This document shows, piece by piece, positions 1-5,596 of a stretch of 7,247 bases of DNA; positions within the stretch are counted from its first letter, which is position 1, and the number at the start of each line of letters is the position of its first letter. The notes under the pieces are model-generated. The model was given only the letters and a program-made list of their open reading frames with translations. It did not search any database and was not told the origin of the DNA. The position numbers were made by a program, and so were the translations under genes. This stretch comes from Phycisphaeraceae bacterium (lineage in GTDB: Bacteria > Planctomycetota > Phycisphaerae > Phycisphaerales > UBA1924). The stretch covers positions 1-7,247 of the forward strand of contig WUAK01000144.1 of NCBI GenBank assembly GCA_009827205.1, read 5' to 3'.

Positions 1-340
1 CAGCCTTTGCCAAATTGATACGAAGATTGGGTGAGTCTGATTCAGGGACAAGTCTGAGCAAGTTAGATGCTCGGTCTGACCAGTATTTACGTTCGCTCTC
101 AGACTGCGCGCTGTCGAGCAGATCTACATACAAATTAGCAAGTTTCTGGGCTACCTCTACACGCTCGGTTCCAGACGTATTGTCCAGTCTAACTACAAGG
201 TGCTCTGCGAGTAAATCTTCTAAGGAATGCTTGACTAGAAACTGTTCGAGTGACTCATTGGGCTCTTGTGCACATGTAGTGCCGGCGTAAGTGAGGCCGC
301 AGATCAAAAGTGACAAGATGAATTTACTCAGGTGTGACAT
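1..340 (-). CDS. Secreted helical (TPR-like) protein, N-terminal part only, cut by window edge
   Basis: An open frame of 113 codons runs from an ATG at 340 to the window edge without a stop; the C-terminus lies outside. The N-terminus reads as a Sec signal peptide: a short n-region with one lysine (MSHLSK), a hydrophobic stretch FILSLLICGLTYAG, and a likely cleavage after TTCA before QEP. The residue before the cysteine pattern does not fit a lipobox, so a lipoprotein is less likely. The visible mature part (residues 25-113) is rich in Leu, Glu and Ala and looks like amphipathic helix pairs (for example VAQKLANLYVDLL and SDRASNLLRLVP), suggestive of a TPR-type solenoid without a clean consensus. 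The start overlaps the stop of the preceding exbD-like gene by 17 nt, so it is the last visible gene of the operon. I infer a periplasmic partner of the ExbB/ExbD complex; the family is not recognised. Confidence 0.75.
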   Translation of the reverse strand, partial: MSHLSKFILSLLICGLTYAGTTCAQEPNESLEQFLVKHSLEDLLAEHLVVRLDNTSGTERVEVAQKLANLYVDLLDSAQSESERKYWSDRASNLLRLVPESDSPNLRINLAKA

Positions 341-734
341 AGGTCAGTTTTTCGTAGCCTGCATCGTGGCATGCCTGCAACGCAGCTGCAGCAGCCCATA
401 CCGGAGCAGCGTCGTCAACACGTAAGAATACACCCGCCTCTTTCGGCAGCTGATTTAATAGCTCGCGTAGATCCTCCTGTGACACGAGCTGTTGTCCCCC
501 AACTTTATAAACAACGCTACCGCCCTGAGCTAGTACTTCAACAAGCTGGGGCTGCAGGTCCGAGGCAGATTCTTCACTCTGCTGCCTAAGTGCAGCCGAC
601 AGTTCGTCCTCAGGAATCGCCAGTGTTGTGGAAACGATGAAGTAAACTAATAACAAGAAGAAGACGTCAATCATGCCAACAAGTGGCAACCTGACTGGCT
701 TTCTCTTGGAAAGTGTACCGGCAGTAAACCTCAT
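324..734 (-). CDS. ExbD/TolR-family biopolymer transport protein (second copy)
   Basis: A 136-residue protein of ExbD/TolR size and plan: short basic cytoplasmic N-terminus (residues 1-15), one membrane helix (about 16-37, LPLVGMIDVFFLLLVYFIV), then a periplasmic domain to the end. Asp23 in the MID motif matches the membrane Asp that carries protons in ExbD and TolR. The frame stays open upstream to 806, but I start at the ATG at 734. That start gives the normal short N-terminus and overlaps the previous stop as ATGA; the longer version adds 24 residues encoded within the neighbouring gene. A G-rich stretch lies just upstream. Compared with the first copy, the usual Thr-Pro-x-Ile-Asp is replaced by Val-Gly-Met-Ile-Asp, and the periplasmic part is different, so this is a divergent paralogue. 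It probably sits with ExbB and the other ExbD in one inner-membrane motor. Confidence 0.88.
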   Translation of the reverse strand: MRFTAGTLSKRKPVRLPLVGMIDVFFLLLVYFIVSTTLAIPEDELSAALRQQSEESASDLQPQLVEVLAQGGSVVYKVGGQQLVSQEDLRELLNQLPKEAGVFLRVDDAAPVWAAAAALQACHDAGYEKLTYVTPE

Positions 735-1150
735 CGGGCCCCCCAATCTGCCGGAGTGGTTGCAATCCGGTACGCACGAACTCCGGATTCGGAGAGCAAC
801 GCACATAGTTTGTTTAGGTGCAGCGCGGGCCCCGCCCTGTCTGGTCGGATTAAGACCTCCATGTTTGGGTCACCATGCAGTATTTCTGTGCTGACCATCG
901 CGATGAATGAATCCATCGAGAGCTCTTCGCCTTCAAGTCTAATACTGCCGTTTGCGAGGAGGTCGACGACGATATCCCCAGAGTTGTCCTGGTCTTCTAG
1001 CTTTTGGCCCTCTTGCCTAGGTAGTTCCAGAGGGGTTCTGATTGACTGCGAGAATTGGGAAGTCACGAGGAAGAAGATGATGAGCAACATGACCACATCG
1101 ATCATGGGCGTCATATCAAACCCGGAATCTACGTGACTCTCGTCTTTCAT
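731..1150 (-). CDS. ExbD/TolR-family biopolymer transport protein (first copy)
   Basis: A 139-residue ExbD/TolR protein. Residues 1-12 form a short, acidic cytoplasmic tail. Residues 13-34 form the membrane helix with the canonical motif MTPMIDVVMLLIIFFLVTS, in which Asp18 matches the essential proton-carrying Asp of ExbD/TolR. The remainder (about 36-139) is the periplasmic domain, with the family pattern of a strand 'DIVVDLLANGSIRLEGEEL' and a later strand 'MEVLIRPDRAG'. The ATG overlaps the stop of the ExbB gene as ATGA, and its own stop overlaps the next exbD-like start in the same way, so translation is probably coupled on both sides. No Shine-Dalgarno sequence is evident before it, which fits coupling. 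In the family, two ExbD helices sit in the pore of an ExbB pentamer. With two different exbD genes here, a mixed pair is possible. Confidence 0.92.
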   Translation of the reverse strand: MKDESHVDSGFDMTPMIDVVMLLIIFFLVTSQFSQSIRTPLELPRQEGQKLEDQDNSGDIVVDLLANGSIRLEGEELSMDSFIAMVSTEILHGDPNMEVLIRPDRAGPALHLNKLCALLSESGVRAYRIATTPADWGAR

Positions 1151-1926
1151 GCTTTAGGTGTATTCGATGCGATTGTTGCCGATCGTCGGGCAGGTTGCTG
1201 AGGCGTTGAAGCAGTTGCCTTCTGGGCGTTGGACTGATGACTCTCGACAAGACCCAGCAACTCCTCGGTCATCTCCCCGACCTCGTTTGTGATCGAATCG
1301 ATCCTATTGCGAAAGAATACAAGGCATGCCGAAACGGGGATGGCAACAACAAGCCCGAGAACGGTAGTGATAAGGGCAACCGCGATACTGCTAGCAAGCT
1401 CGTCTGGCTTTGCAAATCCACCGGTGGAGGTACCGAGCGTATTGAATGCACCGACCATACCGAGGACGGTACCCAGCAGGCCAAGCATCGGAGAGACCGT
1501 CGCGATGAGCGCAAGACCCTCTGTCGATCTGTACAGCCTTGCTACCTGTGCTTTGCCCGATTCTTCTAGTGCGCCACGAAACTCAAGCAGCCCAAATGGT
1601 GAACGGGCACAACGAGTCAGTGCAGAGCCAAGCACTCGGGTCAGGAAGGAGTCATTACTGTCTGAATCACAGAATGCGCGTGCGTTGTCGAGTTCGCGTT
1701 TCGATAAGAGGTCCTTGAGTCGATCAAATTGCTCCGATGGGGCGAGTATCGTAAGACGCAGCTGCAACGAGTGCATGATCACGAGCGCGACTGCTGCAAA
1801 CGAGATCATGATGATGAGTAATCCAATTGGCCCACCTGACGCGATATGCCCCAGGATTGACTTCCCGCCGGTATCGGTGTCTTGTGCGAGCCAGACTGAG
1901 AGATTGAAGATTTCTGTTGTACTCAT
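1147..1926 (-). CDS. MotA/TolQ/ExbB-family proton channel protein
   Basis: A 259-residue ExbB/TolQ protein with the three-helix family plan: helix 1 about residues 33-54, a cytoplasmic helical loop about 55-135, helix 2 about 138-161 and helix 3 about 180-205. The hallmark SPMLGLLGTVLGMVGAF (145-161) and ALITTVLGLVVAIP (184-197) are present. The Thr-Thr pair at 187-188 lies where ExbB and TolQ carry the pore threonine. With ExbD it should form the proton-driven motor of the inner membrane. The C-terminal tail (about 228-259) is Gln/Ser/Ala/Pro-rich and looks disordered. The residues before helix 1 (1-32) contain a mildly hydrophobic FNLSVWLA stretch but no clear signal peptide. The start is supported by an AGGAGGG site 3 nt upstream and an ATGA overlap with the previous gene. 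ExbB, TolQ and MotA cannot be separated by sequence alone; length and the ExbD neighbours favour ExbB/TolQ. Confidence 0.93.
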   Translation of the reverse strand: MSTTEIFNLSVWLAQDTDTGGKSILGHIASGGPIGLLIIMISFAAVALVIMHSLQLRLTILAPSEQFDRLKDLLSKRELDNARAFCDSDSNDSFLTRVLGSALTRCARSPFGLLEFRGALEESGKAQVARLYRSTEGLALIATVSPMLGLLGTVLGMVGAFNTLGTSTGGFAKPDELASSIAVALITTVLGLVVAIPVSACLVFFRNRIDSITNEVGEMTEELLGLVESHQSNAQKATASTPQQPARRSATIASNTPKA

Positions 1927-3029
1927 ACACCCTCCTGATCAGGTCGGCCTTCCTGAGGGTCAACCTGGTCACCTTGCATCAATTGCTTCATGCCGGGAAT
2001 ATCGCCCGCATCGTGTCTGTCATAATCCTGTTTGAAGGTCCTGGCAACCATGAGTGCAGCATCACGCCGTCCCATTGATTCAAGTTGCAGCGCCGCGCGG
2101 CTCAAGCATACTCCAGCTAAGTAGGGCTGCGAATCGTCATATATCGCTGGGACATACATCAATTGCACGATCCCGAGTCTCGAAGAACGGTCGTCTTGTT
2201 CTAAAAGCAGCGAATGTCCAACTGCGGCATGAATCCATGCGCGCTGCCAATCGGGTATATCTTGATCAAGCCGTGTAAAAAGTTGGTTTCTAGACTCCTC
2301 GCGTTCTTCGCTTGATCCAACTCGCGATACCACCATCTCAAAGATAAGCCGTACACCTTCGTCTGTAGGTTGAAAGTTTGGTACAGGGGCTCTGCCACTA
2401 ATCTCGTGTATAGCCGCTGTCGCGTAGAGCTGCGCTAGCTGGTATGTTCTCTTATCTCCTTGCCAAGCTGTGAACTCATCCATTGATATGTCCGCCACCA
2501 TGGCTGACAACCCTGCTTGACTTCCCCAGATAGGTGGCAGATCTACACAAAGCCTGAGTTTGCTATCAAAGCCTTCAGACATCTCGCCTTCTGTATCATT
2601 CAGTACGACATAGAGAAACGGCTCGACCGAGAGAGCGAGTGCTCCTCTGGCAATTCTGCACTCAAGCAATCCTTCTGCTACAGCAGCAGCAGTAGGACCC
2701 ACACCTCGCCCCACCTCCTGGAATGCGGATTCAAGAGAGGGTTCAGCAGCGACTCGATCCCCTCGTTCCAGTCGGTTTAACCCTCTCCATGCGGTTTCGG
2801 CAATTGGCAAATACGCAGCCGTTACGCCATGGGCTGCCCCTTGAACTTCTGCAACTTCATGCCACCCGAGTATCGACTCACGGTTATTCGCAACTACCCG
2901 GAGCGATTGTTCCGAGACTTGCACACTTTCCGCCTCGATAATCCCGCCGCTTCGTAGCACCACCGTGCCAGGCTCGGCATGTAAAGCGACCGTGTACATT
3001 AAGAGCAGTATTGCAAATACAAGCTTCAA
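1923..3029 (-). CDS. Secreted protein of unknown function, TTG start
   Basis: A 368-residue protein that I do not recognise. Residues 1-18 are a clear Sec signal peptide (MKLVFAILLLMYTVALHA, cleavage before EPG). Residues 19-65 alternate like beta strands (TVVLRSGGIIEAESVQV, then SLRVVANNRESILGWHEVAEV), recalling the small domains of the form 'V-x-L-x-G-G-x-x-x-x-G ... I-P-W-x-x-V' at the N-terminus of many planctomycete exported proteins; this likeness is from memory. About residues 70-345 are helical and Ala/Leu/Glu-rich, compatible with a solenoid. The C-terminal tail is charged (GDQVDPQEGRPDQEGV). The first codon is TTG; the next Met (residue 11) would destroy the signal peptide. The TTG overlaps the vWA gene's stop as TTGA and has an AAGGA site 7 nt upstream. 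Export plus its place between the vWA and exbB genes suggests a periplasmic partner of the motor. No catalytic motif is evident. Confidence 0.85.
   Translation of the reverse strand: MKLVFAILLLMYTVALHAEPGTVVLRSGGIIEAESVQVSEQSLRVVANNRESILGWHEVAEVQGAAHGVTAAYLPIAETAWRGLNRLERGDRVAAEPSLESAFQEVGRGVGPTAAAVAEGLLECRIARGALALSVEPFLYVVLNDTEGEMSEGFDSKLRLCVDLPPIWGSQAGLSAMVADISMDEFTAWQGDKRTYQLAQLYATAAIHEISGRAPVPNFQPTDEGVRLIFEMVVSRVGSSEEREESRNQLFTRLDQDIPDWQRAWIHAAVGHSLLLEQDDRSSRLGIVQLMYVPAIYDDSQPYLAGVCLSRAALQLESMGRRDAALMVARTFKQDYDRHDAGDIPGMKQLMQGDQVDPQEGRPDQEGV
1930..1936 (-). promoter_or_regulatory. Ribosome binding site for the exbB-like gene
   Basis: The minus strand reads AGGAGGG, ending 3 nt before the ATG at 1926. 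It lies inside the end of the preceding coding region. It is the strongest Shine-Dalgarno in the minus-strand operon, suggesting that ExbB is translated at a higher rate than its neighbours, as its pentamer stoichiometry would need. Confidence 0.7.
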
Positions 3030-4003
3030 GGCGTAGTCCTTGAGATATGTGTGTAAGTGCCGCCAGTTTCAGATGCAATACGTCTCATAACTGGCTCGGC
3101 TGATCGAGTCATAAAGGTGATGCAATGCACTGGTACTGGCCTGTCCTGGTTGCGCCGGATGATAATGTCAGGAACACCATCATCAAACTCTCCGTCGGTC
3201 ATGAAGTAAATTGCGTCTGGTCGAGGGCGTATGTCGTATACCATTTCGAATGCTGGTAGCGGCTTGGTTGAACCAAGAGCCGATATCTTTGCAATCTCGC
3301 CCCGAGCCCATCTCTTTCCGACACCACTCGCATCTGTCCAGCGGCGTTTACCACCCAGCGCTTCGGCAGTATCGGAGTACGAAACTACGAAGAACGAGAC
3401 ATGATCCGGCATCGCACTGATTGATTCGGTTAGCTCCGATTGCATTGCCTGCATCCGACCTTCACGGTCCATAGAACCCGAGACATCGATAATGTAAGCA
3501 AAGCGGTTACCCCGAGCCTCGATGCCAAAGAAGCTCGCTGAGCCTGTTCCAGCTCCGCCCACACTGGCTCCATCGATTGAGGAGGAGAGATCACCCCCGC
3601 CAACTGAGATATCGGCATCCAGATTAGAATCGAGCTGAGTCAAGTCGGAAAGGGACGAGTCGAGCAGAGGATCCGATACTTCAGGTTGAACCTGCTCTAG
3701 CAGCTCCTGAGAATTAGGTTCTTCGACAGACAATTCTTCGGTCTGGAAAGCATCAAGCTCGCTCTGGTTCATGACCGCGAATTCAACCGCGGGCCCGGCA
3801 GGCTGAGAGTCTCCGCCGCCACCTTTGGTGACGATCAGAGCCGCGATAACAAACAGCACGATATGGATAGCAAACGAGATGAGCATCCCGGCGATTGAGG
3901 CGCGAAAGAACCACTTGCGGATCTGCTCACCCAAAGTCGGGGCTCCGTTGATCTCGCTCTGAATGACAGATGCACTGGCTTCTTGTGTCGTCGGTTCAGC
4001 CAT
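3026..4003 (-). CDS. TonB/TolA-topology membrane protein with C-terminal von Willebrand factor A domain
   Basis: A 325-residue protein from the ATG at 4003. Residues 1-34 are cytoplasmic. Residues 35-59 form one membrane helix, ASIAGMLISFAIHIVLFVIA and onward. Residues 60-157 are a Gly-, Ser- and acid-rich periplasmic linker, and about 164-325 a vWA domain. The vWA metal site (MIDAS) looks complete: Asp173-x-Ser175-x-Ser177 (DVSGSM), a Thr at 246 in GSTKP, and Asp270 in TDGE. The helix contains Ser43-x-x-x-His47, the pattern by which TonB and TolA couple to ExbB/ExbD and TolQ/TolR; the run SFAIHIVLF resembles the TolA helix. There is no TonB C-terminal domain. The frame stays open to an ATG at 4135, but the 44 added residues (RWKHGPSGLDGRSVGNP) are basic and look like untranslated leader; neither start has a good Shine-Dalgarno. 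It is first in the operon. I infer that the vWA domain is the periplasmic effector moved by the motor. Confidence 0.85.
   Translation of the reverse strand: MAEPTTQEASASVIQSEINGAPTLGEQIRKWFFRASIAGMLISFAIHIVLFVIAALIVTKGGGGDSQPAGPAVEFAVMNQSELDAFQTEELSVEEPNSQELLEQVQPEVSDPLLDSSLSDLTQLDSNLDADISVGGGDLSSSIDGASVGGAGTGSASFFGIEARGNRFAYIIDVSGSMDREGRMQAMQSELTESISAMPDHVSFFVVSYSDTAEALGGKRRWTDASGVGKRWARGEIAKISALGSTKPLPAFEMVYDIRPRPDAIYFMTDGEFDDGVPDIIIRRNQDRPVPVHCITFMTRSAEPVMRRIASETGGTYTHISRTTP
3037..3041 (-). promoter_or_regulatory. Ribosome binding site that supports the TTG start at 3029
   Basis: The minus strand reads AAGGA with a 7-nt gap to the TTG codon at 3029-3027. Together with the TTGA overlap and the intact signal peptide it fixes the unusual TTG as the start. 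Confidence 0.65.
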
Positions 4004-4196
4004 TGACTGGGTATCGGCTCTCGGGCGGTGTTTGCCGTTAGGCCACTCTCTCTCATTGTGAGACGGCCATCCGCCTAATGGGTTCCCTACAGACCGGCCG
4101 TCCAGCCCGCTTGGCCCATGTTTCCATCGTACCATACGCCATGCCAGAGGAGATACCCGGGTCTATGCTCGTCAGAGACCCCACGGACACCCGAGA
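4004..4196. promoter_or_regulatory. Divergent intergenic region between the vWA operon and pyrH
   Basis: This 193-bp stretch separates the ATG of the minus-strand vWA gene from the ATG of pyrH, so promoters for both transcripts should lie here or nearby. I found no convincing sigma-70 pair on either strand; the best hexamers match the -10 consensus at four of six positions and lack a -35 partner. Short inverted repeats are present: TCTCA-TTG-TGAGA at 4051-4063, and GACGGCC at 4062-4068 with GGCCGTC at 4096-4102. None is strong enough to call an operator. If the vWA gene really starts at 4135, the region shrinks to 61 bp. Confidence 0.45.
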
Positions 4197-4919
4197 ATGA
4201 CCAAAGATACCCCCACTCGCATCCTTCTCAAACTCAGCGGAGAGGCATTTTGCGGTCCCGCCGGGTTCGGCATCGACACCACGCGCCTGGCCCTCATTGC
4301 TGGTGAGATCAAGCAAGCAGCGGACCTCGGGGCTCAGCTCGCTGTTGTCGTGGGTGGAGGGAACATCATCCGCGGGGCCGAGCTTGCCGACCAGGGCGAC
4401 ATCGAGCAGGGCACGGCCGATTACATGGGCATGCTCGGTACAGTCATGAACGGCATGGCACTGCGTGAGAAGCTCGTCTCGGTCGGGGTCGATTCCAGAG
4501 TATTGTCAGCCCTTGAGATCAAGTCCGTCGCCGAGCCCTTCATTAAGAATCGCGCGATCCGGCACCTCGAAAAGGGCCGAGTCGTCGTACTCGTGGCAGG
4601 CACGGGCAACCCATTTTTCACAACCGACACCTGCGCCGCACTCAGGGCGACTGAACTCGGTTGCACGCAGTTGCTCAAAGCCACGAAAGTTGATGGCGTC
4701 TACACAGCCGACCCCAAAACCAATCCAGAAGCTACGCGGTACGAGAGTCTCTCATTCGACGAGGCGCTCGCAAAGGGGTTGGCGGTCATGGACGTCACGG
4801 CGTTTGCCATGTGCCGAGAAAGAAACATACCTATTCGAGTCTTCCAGTTCGACGTCCCCGGCAATATCGCAAGGGTTGTCTCAGGCGACTCAATCGGAAC
4901 GCTGGTCACAAACGAATGA
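4197..4919 (+). CDS. pyrH: UMP kinase (uridylate kinase)
   Basis: A 240-residue protein of normal bacterial UMP kinase length, from the amino acid kinase family. It phosphorylates UMP to UDP with ATP in the cytoplasm, a step of pyrimidine nucleotide synthesis. Visible motifs in order: RILLKLSGEAF (8-18, ATP phosphates), GGGNIIRG (53-60), DYMGMLGTVMNGMAL (75-89, with Asp75 at the UMP-binding position), GTGNPFFTTDTCAALRA (135-151, UMP and active site), KATKVDGVYTADPK (161-174, nucleotide base region) and DVTAFAMCRERNIPIRVF near the C-terminus. The start gives the usual short lead to the first motif; only a weak GAG precedes it. The frr gene follows 26 nt after the stop, the common pyrH-frr pair linking nucleotide supply and translation. 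The usual upstream partners rpsB and tsf are not next to it; the neighbour is the divergent vWA operon. Confidence 0.97.
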   Translation: MTKDTPTRILLKLSGEAFCGPAGFGIDTTRLALIAGEIKQAADLGAQLAVVVGGGNIIRGAELADQGDIEQGTADYMGMLGTVMNGMALREKLVSVGVDSRVLSALEIKSVAEPFIKNRAIRHLEKGRVVVLVAGTGNPFFTTDTCAALRATELGCTQLLKATKVDGVYTADPKTNPEATRYESLSFDEALAKGLAVMDVTAFAMCRERNIPIRVFQFDVPGNIARVVSGDSIGTLVTNE

Positions 4920-4933
4920 CCGACTGACATTCA

Positions 4934-4939
4934 AGGGAG
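4934..4939 (+). promoter_or_regulatory. Ribosome binding site of frr
   Basis: AGGGAG lies 6 nt before the ATG at 4946, in the 26-nt gap after pyrH. No terminator or promoter is seen in that gap, so frr is read from the pyrH transcript. Confidence 0.7.
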
Positions 4940-4945
4940 CAAGCC

Positions 4946-5515
4946 ATGAACGACCCTGACACCATACTGCTCACCTGCGAAGAGAGCATGACCAAAGCAA
5001 TAGATTACCTCGATCACGAGTTCCAGGGACTCCGCGGCGGGCGTGCATCAACCGCGCTGGTCGAATACATCAAGGTTGACTACTACGGTGCCCCCACCGA
5101 TATGAAGAGCCTAGCGGCTATCAGCACACCCGAGCCGACTCAGATCCTGATCAAGCCATTTGATGCGGGTGCTGTGAAGGAGATCGCCAAAGCAATCGAG
5201 GCATCTGATCTTGGTCTCAATCCACAAGTTGACGCCAAACAGATCAGGCTCAACGTCCCGCCGCTCTCGACCGATCGACGTAAGCAACTCGTCGCCAAGG
5301 CCAAGAAGATGGCCGAGGACGCGAAGGTCGTGATCCGCAACGCTCGCCGAGACGCCAACAAGCATGCCGACGCGCTCGGTAAAGGTGATGGGCACATATC
5401 TGAAGATGAAGTGTCGACTCTCAAGGACGAGATTCAGGATCTTCTGAAGAAGTATGAGTCCCAGGTTGAATCCAGGATCGACGACAAGTCCAAGGAAATC
5501 ATGTCGGTCGACTAA
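4946..5515 (+). CDS. frr: Ribosome recycling factor
   Basis: A 189-residue protein, close to the usual 185. With elongation factor G it splits the post-termination 70S ribosome. The characteristic regions are present and in order: LRGGRAS (29-35) in the first long helix, the segment KVDYYGAPTDMKSLA (43-57) and ISTPEPTQILIKPFD (59-73) of the small domain, then DAKQIRLNVPPLSTDRRKQL (96-115), and the conserved VVIRNARRDANK (128-139) of the long helix bundle that holds the functionally important arginine. The C-terminal helix is intact, with a slightly longer loop at GKGDGHISEDE. It is second in the pyrH-frr operon and is closed by a strong terminator 20 nt after the stop. No unusual residue is seen. 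Confidence 0.97.
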   Translation: MNDPDTILLTCEESMTKAIDYLDHEFQGLRGGRASTALVEYIKVDYYGAPTDMKSLAAISTPEPTQILIKPFDAGAVKEIAKAIEASDLGLNPQVDAKQIRLNVPPLSTDRRKQLVAKAKKMAEDAKVVIRNARRDANKHADALGKGDGHISEDEVSTLKDEIQDLLKKYESQVESRIDDKSKEIMSVD

Positions 5516-5535
5516 TATTGAATTGCCAAATGAAC

Positions 5536-5570
5536 AAAGCGGCCGCCTCTCATGAAGGCGGCCGCTTTTC
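5536..5570. terminator. Bidirectional intrinsic terminator between frr and sppA
   Basis: Two perfect 13-nt arms (5536-5548 and 5556-5568) pair around a 7-nt loop (CTCATGA). The arms are GC-rich at the core, and on the plus strand the hairpin runs straight into TTTTCT. On the minus strand the left arm gives a TTT run, so the hairpin can also stop the convergent sppA transcript, though with a shorter U tract. It lies 20 nt after the frr stop and 26 nt after the sppA stop. Each arm contains one GCGGCCGC octamer (5539-5546 and 5558-5565). Confidence 0.93.
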
Positions 5571-5596
5571 TATTGAAGTTTCTTCTGTTGGTACCG

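Noticed and set aside
324..806. Longer start of the second exbD-like gene at 806
   Set aside because: The extra 24 residues lie within the preceding gene, are not ExbD-like, and would lose the ATGA junction seen at the other motor genes.
731..1926. ZorA/ZorB-like motor of a Zorya anti-phage system
   Set aside because: The ExbB-like protein lacks the long cytoplasmic tail of ZorA, the ExbD-like proteins lack a peptidoglycan-binding OmpA-type domain, and no helicase or nuclease gene is near.
1289..2035. Long plus-strand frame opposite the exbB-like gene
   Set aside because: It is antisense to a clear ExbB gene, low in family-like features and rich in Ser, Arg and Pro, as expected of a shadow frame.
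3026..4003. BatA/BatB-type vWA protein of an aerotolerance operon
   Set aside because: The BatA/B vWA domain lies between membrane helices, and the operon usually has MoxR and DUF58 genes. Here the single helix is N-terminal and the neighbours are ExbB/ExbD.
4051..4063. Palindrome TCTCA-TTG-TGAGA as an operator in the divergent region
   Set aside because: A 5-nt inverted repeat with a variable spacer is expected by chance in 193 bp, and no promoter element next to it supports a role.
4465..4959. Plus-strand frame of 164 codons overlapping pyrH
   Set aside because: It lies inside conserved pyrH in another frame and has a Ser/Arg-rich composition without recognisable motifs.
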